Source: Paenibacillus hemerocallicola (GTDB lineage Bacteria > Bacillota > Bacilli > Paenibacillales > NBRC-103111). From it: a stretch of 64,000 bases of DNA. The stretch spans positions 1-64,000 of the forward strand of contig NZ_VDCQ01000018.1 in assembly GCF_006265175.1 (NCBI RefSeq). The letters are read 5' to 3'. Under the pieces are notes generated by a model. It was not told the origin of the DNA and did no database searches. It was given only the letters and a program-made list of their open reading frames with translations. A program made the translations under genes and the position numbers. This document shows, piece by piece, positions 42,847 to 51,828 of this stretch; the first letter of the stretch is position 1; the number at the start of each line of letters is the position of its first letter.

Positions 42847-45252
42847 TCACTGGAAATGGCGGATCAGTTCCAGTTTGTACCGCTCTGCCAGCTTCATAGC
42901 CGCATCCTCTTGCTCCCCATGGGCGATCAGCGTGAAGCGCGGCTCGTCGGATTCGGGCAGCAGCAGCACCCAGCCCGTCTCGTCATATACTTTAATGCCG
43001 TCCAGCAAATCCGCCCGCCGATTTCTCGCTTGCTCCGTCAGCAGCCGCATCAAGCGGCCCTTCTCGTCCCACGGAACCTCCACGAAGGTACTGTGGAGCG
43101 AATACGCCGGCAAAAAGGCGAGCAGCCGCGAGACGGTCAGCCCGCTCTCGAGCAAATTCCGCGCCAGCAGTCCGATACCGAACAACGCATCGTACACCGG
43201 ATGGAACGGATGGCCCAACGACGCTTCCAGCACGGCGCGCGAGCAGCGTTTCGTGCGGACGACCCTGTTGCCGAGACCGTCGGCGGCCGAATCGAGGAAC
43301 GTCGGCGCACTGAGCGGGACCCCGACCGACCGGCCGCGGAAGCATTGGAAGCAGGACATATAGAGCAGCACCTCGGCGCGTTCGAGAGGCACCGGATCGC
43401 CGCACTCGTCATACAGCTGGAGCGACTGGCCGCCCTGATCGAACCTGACGCCGAAGGCGGCCTGATGCGCTTCGACCGCCGTCCGCATCCCCGAATCGGT
43501 AAATGGCGCCTCGACATAGGCCGCATCCCACCTGAATGAAGCGGCCAACGTTCCGACCAGCCTGCGTACGACCGGGTCCGCCACCATTACCGCTACTCGC
43601 AGCGGCTTGCGTTTCCCGTAGCCCAGCTCGGCGATAAGCTTCTTCCCGTACGCTTCTACAAGGCCTGTCGCTATTCCGGTTTCCTGAATAGCGGCCACGT
43701 CCACGCGGCCATAGTCCTCCATCGCATAGGCGTTATCCGCCTTTCGTTCGGCGCTTTTGCCGATCGGCAGGCCGGAGGCATCCATGCATTCCAAGCGGCA
43801 GACGGTACGACCGCCGGAATCGGAGCACTGCACATGTATGCCCCCGTCGACGTCCAACCGGTTGACGCCGAACCTCGCGACGGACGAAGAGCTGTCCCCG
43901 GCATCGATTACGCCCACCCCGACCGCCTGCAGCGCCGAGATGACGACCGCGCGGATCAATCGGGCAAAGCCGTCGGCGGACGAACTGACCGCAAGCCGCT
44001 TGCCCTTGGCGACGCTGCCGCCGTAAGCGCCGGCGAACTTTGCCGCGAATTCCGGCGTTATTTCCTCATTGGCGAAGCCCCGGACCGCCCCGTCCGTAAA
44101 CAGCGGCTTTACCGCGCTCTCGCCCCAAATTACGGAGGCGTTCAGCATGGCGTGCTCGCGCACCCGTTTATGCGGCCATATTTTCACATGCGGCAGCACT
44201 TGCGTCTTCGGTCCGATCGTGCAATGGCTCCCGATGACGACGCCTTCGGCCATGACGGCGTCCGGATAGCTGCGGATTCTGCTGCACAGCGTTGCGCCCG
44301 CAATTTCGTTATGGTCCGCAATATGGTTGTGATCCCACAAGATAGCTTGGCGAAGCGTACTGCCAGGGGCTATCCGGTTCCCCGATCCGATGACGCAGTA
44401 CCGATCGAGCGTCGCCGTTTGTTCGATAACGGTGCCTTCCCCGATATAGATCGGACCTCTCCACTCGGCGGCTTCGGCCGGGAGCGATACGTTGTCCCCG
44501 ACGTATATGCCCGGGTACAGCTCCCTCCCCTTGATGGCCGCCTGCACCTTGCCGTCCAGCATGTCGAACTGCGCTTGCCGATATTGCGCCATATTGCCGA
44601 TATCCGACCAGTAGCCTTCGGAGACGAAGCCGTACAACGGCTCTCCCCGCTTCATCAGGAGCGGAAACAAATCGTTGCTGAAATCCTGTTCCTTGCCTTC
44701 CCCGACCCATTGCAGCACTTCCGGCTCCAGCACGTAAATGCCGGTATTGACCGTATCGCTGAACACCTCGCTCCAATCCGGCTTCTCCAGGAAACGTACC
44801 ACTTTCCCTTCTTCATCGGTCATGACCACACCGTACTCGAGCGGACGTTCCACCCGCGTCAGCACAATCGTCGCGAGCGCCTCGTTGCGTGCGTGGAAAT
44901 CGATCACCGGTCCCAAATCGAAATCGGTCAACGCGTCTCCGCTAATGACGACGAACCGTTCGTCCAGAAAAGCGCTCGCGTTTTTCACGCTGCCCGCCGT
45001 CCCGAGCGGCGACTCCTCGTCGAAATAATGCAGCTCGACGCCGAAATCGCGGCCGTCTCCGAAATGGCTTCGGATGACCTCGGGCATAAATTGCATCGTT
45101 ACGCCGATTTGCGTAATGCCATGCCCCCGGAGCAGATCGATAATATATTCCATGCACGGACGGTTCAACAGCGGAACCATCGGTTTCGGTATGTGGCAAG
45201 TAAGCGGACGCAGCCGCGTTCCTTTACCGCCTGCCATGATGACTGCTTTCAA
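42847..45252 (-). CDS. sugar nucleotidyltransferase / phosphomannomutase-like fusion
   Basis: An 801-residue bifunctional-type protein. Residues about 1-235 are a nucleotidyltransferase with the GGKGTRLRPLT signature (8-18), KPMVPLLNRP and later ISGDALTDFD. A left-handed beta-helix (about 245-370) with hexapeptide repeats follows. The second half (about 375-800) is phosphomannomutase-like, but its first domain reads SSSADGFARLIRAVVISALQAVGVGV where an active-site phosphoserine loop is expected, so mutase activity is doubtful. Similar fusions are known from Paenibacillus and cyanobacteria as mannose-1-phosphate guanylyl/glucose-1-phosphate transferases. The start is TTG 45252 behind GGGGGGAA. 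It probably supplies activated sugar to the neighbouring synthesis genes. Confidence 0.88.
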   Translation of the reverse strand: MKAVIMAGGKGTRLRPLTCHIPKPMVPLLNRPCMEYIIDLLRGHGITQIGVTMQFMPEVIRSHFGDGRDFGVELHYFDEESPLGTAGSVKNASAFLDERFVVISGDALTDFDLGPVIDFHARNEALATIVLTRVERPLEYGVVMTDEEGKVVRFLEKPDWSEVFSDTVNTGIYVLEPEVLQWVGEGKEQDFSNDLFPLLMKRGEPLYGFVSEGYWSDIGNMAQYRQAQFDMLDGKVQAAIKGRELYPGIYVGDNVSLPAEAAEWRGPIYIGEGTVIEQTATLDRYCVIGSGNRIAPGSTLRQAILWDHNHIADHNEIAGATLCSRIRSYPDAVMAEGVVIGSHCTIGPKTQVLPHVKIWPHKRVREHAMLNASVIWGESAVKPLFTDGAVRGFANEEITPEFAAKFAGAYGGSVAKGKRLAVSSSADGFARLIRAVVISALQAVGVGVIDAGDSSSSVARFGVNRLDVDGGIHVQCSDSGGRTVCRLECMDASGLPIGKSAERKADNAYAMEDYGRVDVAAIQETGIATGLVEAYGKKLIAELGYGKRKPLRVAVMVADPVVRRLVGTLAASFRWDAAYVEAPFTDSGMRTAVEAHQAAFGVRFDQGGQSLQLYDECGDPVPLERAEVLLYMSCFQCFRGRSVGVPLSAPTFLDSAADGLGNRVVRTKRCSRAVLEASLGHPFHPVYDALFGIGLLARNLLESGLTVSRLLAFLPAYSLHSTFVEVPWDEKGRLMRLLTEQARNRRADLLDGIKVYDETGWVLLLPESDEPRFTLIAHGEQEDAAMKLAERYKLELIRHFQ

Positions 45253-45369
45253 GCGCTTCCCCCCTGTTTTTCGTTTCCTGTGAGCTATATAAGTTGAACA
45301 AATGATTACGTTCCATTCATAAGGCGCGTCGGGCGCAAAAGGCGATCAAACTACATGATGTTTGCGTAA

Positions 45370-45556
45370 TAACGGAATGGAGTTCCGCTATCGGGGGAGC
45401 TATGTTTGGAACCCCCAAAATAAAGGAACTGGGTTCCGTTATTAGGCGCGAAACGGTCCTGAATACTCCTCACGTGCAATTTAGAGGAACAGAGTTCCGT
45501 TAATCGTGCAAAGCAACCGAGATTAAGCGCGATAGCGGAACGAAGTTCCTCTATTG
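45370..45556. repeat. four spaced palindromes (GGAAC family)
   Basis: Four palindromes with a GGAAC..GTTCC core: TAACGGAATGGAGTTCCGCTA (45370), ATAAAGGAACTGGGTTCCG and its TTATT tail (45419), TTAGAGGAACAGAGTTCCG (45481) and GATAGCGGAACGAAGTTCCT (45531). Their centres are about 50, 60 and 50 bp apart. This, and the relic tail at 45570-45670, fill the gap 45253-45674. Confidence 0.75.
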
Positions 45557-45569
45557 AGGCAAGACCCGC

Positions 45570-45668
45570 TTCACTTTTGATGCACCATTATGGGTTCCGG
45601 CGCCGGGCGCATCCGGCCGGTCGGCCGATCGTAGTGCGCCTGAACCTGTTCCTCTATCGCGGGCGAGC
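45570..45668 (-). pseudogene. relic copy of the GT4 C-terminal tail
   Basis: The minus strand encodes PAIEEQVQAHYDRPTGRMRPAPEPIMVHQK-stop in pieces, matching the living tail PAAIAEQVQAHYDRLTGRMRRLVPEPIMVPQK of the adjacent GH57-GT4 gene. The two copies are about 100 bp apart and have diverged, including a 3-bp length change. It is a leftover of a second gene copy or a tail duplication. Confidence 0.85.
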
Positions 45669-45674
45669 CCCACT

Positions 45675-48626
45675 TCACTTCTGAGGAACCATTATCGGCT
45701 CCGGCACCAGGCGGCGCATCCGGCCGGTCAGCCGATCATAGTGCGCTTGGACCTGCTCCGCAATCGCGGCGGGGTCATACTTCGACAGCACCTTCTCATA
45801 GGCGCGGGCCGACATCTCCGCGGCGGCGGCCGGGTCCGACAGCAGCTCGGTCACGTGCCAGGCGAGCGACTCCACATGGCCGGGAAGCGCCTTATAGCCG
45901 TCGCTGCCGTGCTCGACGAGATCGGCGAGACCTCCGGTATCCGAGACGACGAGCGGCTTGCGCGAAGCCATCGCCTCCAGCGCCACGATGCCGAACGGCT
46001 CGTATAGGCTCGGAAAGACGCACAAATCGACGGCTTCGTAAAGACGCGATTTCGTCTCGTCGTCGATGAAGCCCCAGAACGAGATGCGGTGCCCGGCGCC
46101 CGTCTCGGCGGCCCGCCGCTCGAGCGTACCCCGCATCGGTCCCGCCCCGGCTATGACCAGCTTCGCTCCCGGCACCCTGGCCAGCACCGAAGGCATCGCA
46201 TCCAGCAGCACCTGCACGCCCTTCTCGTAAACGAGACGCCCGACGAACAGAATGATCCGGTCTCCGGGATCGAACCAGCGATTTCTGGCGTCGGATACGA
46301 CGGCCCCGGCTCCGTACCGCTCCATGCGATCCTGCCATTCCGGTCGTCCGTCCCCGCCGCTTCGCCCGGGTATGTGAATCCCGTTAGGAATAATGTCCAC
46401 CTTGTCATCCGGCAGCTGGAACAGACGAACGACCTCTTCCTTCATATGCCGGCTGCATACGAATACCCGGTTCGCCTCGTACGTAAGCTTCCACTCCAGC
46501 CCGTGTATGCGATGCTGCAGCTCGCCGTGCAGCTTGCCTTGCTGCCGCCCCCATTCCGTGGCATGGATCGTCGCGACGAGAGGCAGTCCGTAGCTGTGCT
46601 TGAGCTCCCTGGCGGCATGGAGCACCATCCAATCGTGCGCGTGCAGCAGGTCGATTCGCCCCCCGTCTTCTCTCCAGGAGACAAGGTAATCGACCATGGC
46701 CAAGTTCATCTCGAACGTCCAATGGTAAAAATCCGTATCGCCCGAGCACAGCACCGGCAGCCGGTGCACGTAAACCCCGTTGCGGAGCTCGAAGGCCGGA
46801 GCGCCCTCGAACGACGTGGTCACGACATGGACGGTTTCCCCGCGGGCCGCGAGCGCTTCGGCCAAATCGGCGACGGCCCGGGACAGCCCGCCGACGTACT
46901 TGGGCGGATACTCCCATGCGAGCATAAAGGTGTTCGGTTTGGCCCGGACATCCGGCAATTGCGGGATCGGGGAAGCCGGCAGCACCGATATGTAATCTTT
47001 ATAGTCAAGCTCGGGAAAGCAATTGTTTCGTCGTTCCAGAGCGCCGAGAAACGTCTCTTCGATCCGTCCGTCCTCGATCATGCCGCACAGCCGGTTGAAG
47101 CAACCCAAATGGTCCTTCGTTCGGCGGATCGCATAATCGACGACCGTGCGGCTGTCCATGATGAACGCCCAATCGCTGCTTTGCGCGAGCAGGAGCTCCC
47201 TCCCCGCCTGATTCAGCGCCCTTTTCAGCTGCGCCGTCGGTATCGCCGCGCTTCCTTTTAAACGGGCGTGCCGCGTGGCGATCGCAATCATCCGATCCTC
47301 GGCCTCATGCAGGTGGCGGTATATCCAATCGTTGTCCCGCTGCAGCCAAACCTCCGAGGAATGGTTGCGGCCCCAGCTGGACTCGTTTACGCTGCCGGTG
47401 TCCGCGACCGGATAGTTCTGCAAATATTCCCCGGGCGTAATCATTCGGACGCTTTGTTGGTCGTGGTACATTTTCCTGCACAGCATCTCGAGCCAGGTCG
47501 GGCCTTCGTACCACCAATGTCCGAACAGCTCCGCGTCGTAAGGCGACACGATGATCGGAAGCCGGTCCAGCCATTCGCTCCAGGTGTCCGCCTGCCGTTC
47601 GCGGCACCGGAGGAAATGATCGGCCTGATCGGCCGCCGCCTGCCGCGCCCAGTCCGGATTGTAAGGCTCGCGGTGCTGGCCGCTGCCGGTAATGCGGTAA
47701 TATTTCAAGCCGGTGTTGACGCGTTCTTTCGTCGGCAGCACGTAAGGCCGTATATACTCCCACTCCTCCGCGTCGTTCCAGCCGAGGTCCCATCCGATGT
47801 CGCGGTAATATTCCCTGTAATCGTAATGTCCGGGATATCCGTCAGTCGCGCTCCACACTTGCTCGGACGATTCCGGATCTCGCGGAAATACCGTAACGCC
47901 GTAAGGCGTCATGAGAGGCGCAAGCAGCTTGCGGTTCGGGGCGGGCGATGCATATTCCACGGCGGAGGCGTCGCCGATAAAATATAGAATGCCTTCCATC
48001 TTCAGCAGCCGGTCGATACCCGGCGTATAGGCGCATTCCGGCAGCCATATCCCTGTCGGTCTGCGTCCGAAATGACGTTCGTATTCGCGGATGCCGGTGC
48101 GGATTTGCGCGCGGATCGCTTCCTCCGTCTTCATCAGCGGCAAATAGCCGTGCGTGGCCGCGGACGTCATAATTTCCAGCTTCCCGTCGTCCTGCAAACG
48201 GCGGAATGCCGCAACGACATTTCTGCCGCAGCTTTCGTACAGCTCCATCAGCTGCCGGAACCGCGCGGCATACATCGCGGCGAGGGGGTGCAGCCGATCA
48301 TCGTTCCGGAGCCGCTCCGCCTCTTTGTCCGCGAGTCCGATCAAACGTTCCAAATGGGCGGCATAACGCCGCTGCATGAGCGGATCGGCGCACAGCGACA
48401 GCAAGGTGGGCGTCATCGAGAAGGTTACGCGATAGTCGATGCCGTCCCCCGCCAACCGATCGAACACCTCGATCAGAGGCAAATACGTCTCGGTCATCGC
48501 TTCGTAAAACCACCGTTCCTCCATGACGTCATCCCGGTCGGCATGACGGATGTAAGGCAAATGGGCGTGCAGTACCAAAGCCATGTAGCCTTTATGCTCC
48601 GGCTTCGCTTTCCATCTTTTGTGCAT
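45675..48626 (-). CDS. GH57 (DUF1957-type) alpha-glucan enzyme fused to GT4 glycosyltransferase
   Basis: A 983-residue two-domain protein. The N-terminal GH57/DUF1957 part (about 15-530) has HAHLPYIRH, the nucleophile motif GIWLPECAY, and the acid motif SPYDAELFGHWWYEGPTWLEML, as in alpha-1,4-glucan branching enzymes. The C-terminal part (about 545-960) is a glycogen-synthase-like GT4: AWEYPPKYVGGLSRAV, LLHAHDW, LFVGRLVYEKGVQ and the donor motif EPFGIVALEAMA. ATG 48626 follows GGGGG. The fusion would let one protein elongate and branch a glucan. It sits between DUF4912 and the nucleotidyltransferase fusion, fitting intracellular glucan synthesis. Confidence 0.93.
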   Translation of the reverse strand: MHKRWKAKPEHKGYMALVLHAHLPYIRHADRDDVMEERWFYEAMTETYLPLIEVFDRLAGDGIDYRVTFSMTPTLLSLCADPLMQRRYAAHLERLIGLADKEAERLRNDDRLHPLAAMYAARFRQLMELYESCGRNVVAAFRRLQDDGKLEIMTSAATHGYLPLMKTEEAIRAQIRTGIREYERHFGRRPTGIWLPECAYTPGIDRLLKMEGILYFIGDASAVEYASPAPNRKLLAPLMTPYGVTVFPRDPESSEQVWSATDGYPGHYDYREYYRDIGWDLGWNDAEEWEYIRPYVLPTKERVNTGLKYYRITGSGQHREPYNPDWARQAAADQADHFLRCRERQADTWSEWLDRLPIIVSPYDAELFGHWWYEGPTWLEMLCRKMYHDQQSVRMITPGEYLQNYPVADTGSVNESSWGRNHSSEVWLQRDNDWIYRHLHEAEDRMIAIATRHARLKGSAAIPTAQLKRALNQAGRELLLAQSSDWAFIMDSRTVVDYAIRRTKDHLGCFNRLCGMIEDGRIEETFLGALERRNNCFPELDYKDYISVLPASPIPQLPDVRAKPNTFMLAWEYPPKYVGGLSRAVADLAEALAARGETVHVVTTSFEGAPAFELRNGVYVHRLPVLCSGDTDFYHWTFEMNLAMVDYLVSWREDGGRIDLLHAHDWMVLHAARELKHSYGLPLVATIHATEWGRQQGKLHGELQHRIHGLEWKLTYEANRVFVCSRHMKEEVVRLFQLPDDKVDIIPNGIHIPGRSGGDGRPEWQDRMERYGAGAVVSDARNRWFDPGDRIILFVGRLVYEKGVQVLLDAMPSVLARVPGAKLVIAGAGPMRGTLERRAAETGAGHRISFWGFIDDETKSRLYEAVDLCVFPSLYEPFGIVALEAMASRKPLVVSDTGGLADLVEHGSDGYKALPGHVESLAWHVTELLSDPAAAAEMSARAYEKVLSKYDPAAIAEQVQAHYDRLTGRMRRLVPEPIMVPQK

Positions 48627-48667
48627 CGGAACCCCCGTTTTGTGTATGATATCGATACTGGAAACGA

Positions 48668-49195
48668 TCAGGTGGAACGGTAAGGCGCGAAATGCTCCAG
48701 CGCATAAGGAGGAATATAAGCCTTAGGATGAGGAACGGACGCTTCGGCGACGACGGGGACGAGGGGCCGCCCCCAGCCGGCCGGACAATCGCGCGGAGTT
48801 TGCACGACATTGGATCTTAGTAGAGGAACGAATTGCCGCTCCCATGTGTACACCCCGAGATCGGCGGTATAGACCGCATCGGCGTCAAGCCCGTTGATGT
48901 ACCAATTGTCGGCTTCGGGAGTAAGATCGATATCGATGACCCGGTTGGCGTTATGCCCGTTGAACAGGACGTACGTGACGTCATACATCCGGAGCACCTT
49001 GGGCAATTGCCCATAATCGCATTCGAAATGCTGCGCGGTCAGCCATTTTCTCCGGTCGGACACTTCCCAGTAAGCGTGGAGCGTGCGGGCGTCCCGAACG
49101 AGCAGGCGCAGCCTGTCTTTGCGGTAAGCGCTGGGAGTTTCGTAGTCTTCCAGCCTATGATCGTGCAAATGGATTCCCCTTCCTTTCTTTTCCAT
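48668..49195 (-). CDS. DUF4912 domain protein
   Basis: A 175-residue protein: the DUF4912 core YRKDRLRLLVRDARTLHAYWEVS (about 24-46) is followed by VLRMYDVT, DIDLTPEADNWYINGL and VYTADLGVYTWERQFVPLLRSNVVQTPR. It resembles the carbohydrate-binding-like beta sandwich often found beside GH57/DUF1957 genes. It precedes the GH57-GT4 gene by 41 bp on the same strand. The function is unknown; a glucan-binding partner is inference. The ribosome site is weak. Confidence 0.85.
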   Translation of the reverse strand: MEKKGRGIHLHDHRLEDYETPSAYRKDRLRLLVRDARTLHAYWEVSDRRKWLTAQHFECDYGQLPKVLRMYDVTYVLFNGHNANRVIDIDLTPEADNWYINGLDADAVYTADLGVYTWERQFVPLLRSNVVQTPRDCPAGWGRPLVPVVAEASVPHPKAYIPPYALEHFAPYRST

Positions 49196-49414
49196 GGTAC
49201 TTCTAACAATACGAGGGCTCTCCGCGAAATATGCCTATCGTCCGGCAAAAAATCGGCGGAACGGACAACGTCTGCCATACCGCCTATTCCGCGCGCCTTT
49301 ACGATCTCTTAACACGGAATGGCGATCTTTCGGTTCTCCATTGCCCGATTTTCCTGTACAATGAAGACATTACGTAGATAAAGCGCTTTCTCATGCAAAG
49401 GGGCTCGTTTCGTT

Positions 49415-51688
49415 TTGCGGAAAATACCGATCAATATCAATTCCTTATTCATTAAAAGCATGATCAGCTTTATGGCGATCATCGTGCTGCTGGCTTCTTT
49501 CAATTTTTTGTCGTTCGCCTTTTTCAAAACGAACATTCAGCGGGAAATGATCCGGCATAACCGGATCGCTCTGGACAATGCGGCAGACCGGTATGAGAAG
49601 CATTTGTCGATCATCCAGACGCTGCTGTTCAAGCTGTATCAGGACGAGAACGTCGTCTCGTTCGGCAGGCAGCTAGCCGCCAAGGATACGGCGCCGGTCA
49701 ATTATTTGAAGCCGGCCGACATGATGGAGCAGATCCGGCGCGACGTCAACAATCCGTTTCTGTATTTGGACAACATCATCGTGTTCTACAATCCCGCTTC
49801 CTTTACCGTGGACAAAAACGGCACCGGCGACGCCGCCAGAACGTTCTCCCGGTTTTACGTCGGAGAGCCGTACGGCCTCGACTTCTGGCAGCAGCAATTC
49901 AAGCGGCCGTATACGTCGGAGCTGCACCCGAGCCGGATGTTTTCCATCGTTTCCTCGGATATACAGAGCAAGCAGCTGTTTCCGATGGCCGTCAAGCTGC
50001 CCGGCTACAATCACCTCGTCATCGGCCTGCTCGATGCGCGGCAGCTGTTCGAATCGTTCTACAGCAATGACAGTCCGGCCTTCTCCATTCTGCATCAGGA
50101 CGGAACCGTCCTGTTCGACTCCTCGGGTCCCGCTCCGACAGGCAAGCGGCTTATTCCCGCAGAGGACAAGGACTTCGTCGCGAGCGACGATACGTATACG
50201 TTCTACAAGAAGAGCCGGGAATCGAACTTGACGTATATGACGTCGGTCCCCTACTCGACCATTGCCGCGCAAATCGCCAAGCTGAAATGGACGCTGCTCG
50301 TCCTGTTCGTCCTGTCGGTCATCATCGCGGTGGCCGCGTCCGTCGTGTTCAGCCGGAGAATCAACGCTCCGGTGAAGCAGATTATCGCCTCGCTCAGACA
50401 TCGCAGTCCCGACGTCGTGAGCAGCAGCATTTACGAGTTTACGCTGATCAACGAAATATCGAGGGAGCTCATTCAGGAGCGGAACGACATTCACGACGAT
50501 CTGCAAAGCAAAACGTCGCTGCTGACCGATTTCCGCTATATCAGCAAGCTGAAAATGATCGCGACGGGAGCAGGCGCGAACGAATGGAAAGAAGCGATTG
50601 CACAGACGCTTCCTTTCCGGATCGTCCTGTTCCAATTGAATTTCCGCCATGCGCGGCTTCAGGCGGCTCAACTGAAGGCGGACCGGCTGACCTACGCCGC
50701 CCGCGAATGCGTCGATGTGACCATGTCGGACCGGTTCGAGCATTCCCGGACGCTGCAAACCGAGAGCAGTCAGCTCGTAACCGTAGTCTACGGGGAGGAC
50801 GCCCGATCAAGGCTGGAGGAGGCGCTGGAGGCGCTGAAGACGATTTTCGACCGGGATAAGGACCACTATCTCGTTACGATGGCGGTCAGCTCGATGTTTG
50901 GCGCCGGAGCGGACTTCAACCGCGCCTATATGCAGGCTTCGAACCGGGTGAAGCAGGCCGGGCTTCGGGACGAGACGGAAACAATATGGGAGGATGCCCC
51001 CCTTGCGAGCCATTTCGGGTTCGCGTTGGAGCAGGAGCGGGAGTTTTACGCCAATATGCAGGAGGGCAACGGGGCGGCATGCGGGCAGCTCATTCACCGG
51101 ATGCTGGAGCATAGGAACGGGAAAGCGGCATTCCGCCTCCAGCTGCGGGCATTTGCCCAGGATACGGCCGCCAAAATACTCAAGCTTACGGAAAAAGCAA
51201 AGGTGGACCCCGACAGGTCGGAGCAATTGATCGCGCTGCTGGCGGAGCTGGAGGAATGCTATACGCTTGACGACTATAGACGCTTTTTCGACCGCTTCGT
51301 TACGGTCGCCTCCGATTCCATCAAGCACAAGCGCGACGAGAAGGATCCCGTCGTGGAGTTTTTCGCGGACTATCTGGAATCGCATTATGCCGAGGATTTG
51401 TCGCTCGATTCGGTAGCCGACCGGATGAACATGTCCAGCAACTACTTGTCCGCCTATATCAAGGAAAAGACCGGAACGAACTTCAGCGACCACCTGAACA
51501 ATGTGCGCATCCGCCAGGCGAAGGAGATGCTGTACGGCACGAGCCTCTCCGTCCAGGATATCGGCGAAAGAATCGGGTACCGCAACGTCACCTCGTTCAT
51601 CCGGATGTTCAAAAAAATAACCGGCCTTACTCCGGGAGATTTCCGGAAAAGGTCGGCGCTCGAAAGCAAAGCCGGACTGCAAGCGTAG
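49415..51688 (+). CDS. membrane-bound AraC-type sensor regulator
   Basis: A 757-residue protein with the same plan as the one at 33303-35579: two transmembrane segments (about 13-37 and 290-312), a Cache-like extracellular domain between them, a middle cytoplasmic region (about 350-560) and a C-terminal HTH_18 pair (about 650-755) containing VADRMNMSSNYLSAYIKEKTGTNFSDHL and IGERIGYRNVTSFIRMFKKITGLTPGDFRKR. The start is TTG 49415, behind AAAGGGG at a long spacing. It faces the beta-helix/SBP-4/SBP-6 operon tail to tail. It may sense an outside sugar and control that operon. Confidence 0.9.
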   Translation: MRKIPININSLFIKSMISFMAIIVLLASFNFLSFAFFKTNIQREMIRHNRIALDNAADRYEKHLSIIQTLLFKLYQDENVVSFGRQLAAKDTAPVNYLKPADMMEQIRRDVNNPFLYLDNIIVFYNPASFTVDKNGTGDAARTFSRFYVGEPYGLDFWQQQFKRPYTSELHPSRMFSIVSSDIQSKQLFPMAVKLPGYNHLVIGLLDARQLFESFYSNDSPAFSILHQDGTVLFDSSGPAPTGKRLIPAEDKDFVASDDTYTFYKKSRESNLTYMTSVPYSTIAAQIAKLKWTLLVLFVLSVIIAVAASVVFSRRINAPVKQIIASLRHRSPDVVSSSIYEFTLINEISRELIQERNDIHDDLQSKTSLLTDFRYISKLKMIATGAGANEWKEAIAQTLPFRIVLFQLNFRHARLQAAQLKADRLTYAARECVDVTMSDRFEHSRTLQTESSQLVTVVYGEDARSRLEEALEALKTIFDRDKDHYLVTMAVSSMFGAGADFNRAYMQASNRVKQAGLRDETETIWEDAPLASHFGFALEQEREFYANMQEGNGAACGQLIHRMLEHRNGKAAFRLQLRAFAQDTAAKILKLTEKAKVDPDRSEQLIALLAELEECYTLDDYRRFFDRFVTVASDSIKHKRDEKDPVVEFFADYLESHYAEDLSLDSVADRMNMSSNYLSAYIKEKTGTNFSDHLNNVRIRQAKEMLYGTSLSVQDIGERIGYRNVTSFIRMFKKITGLTPGDFRKRSALESKAGLQA

Positions 51689-51697
51689 TCCGGCTTT
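51668..51697 (+). terminator. terminator overlapping the AraC sensor stop
   Basis: AAAGCCGGACT-GCAAGCGT-AGTCCGGCTTTT forms a strong stem; the stop codon lies inside the 3' arm of the hairpin. Confidence 0.88.
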
Positions 51698-51828
51698 TCG
51701 CGTGTATTCCCGCTTGGAAAAGACAGGTGAATAACCCCGCTGCGGGTTTGGAACGGGCCTCCGATATCCGGAAACAATGCGGACGCTGCCGCTTCTACGA
51801 CCTCATTCCAACCCCTCCGCTCAGTTAT

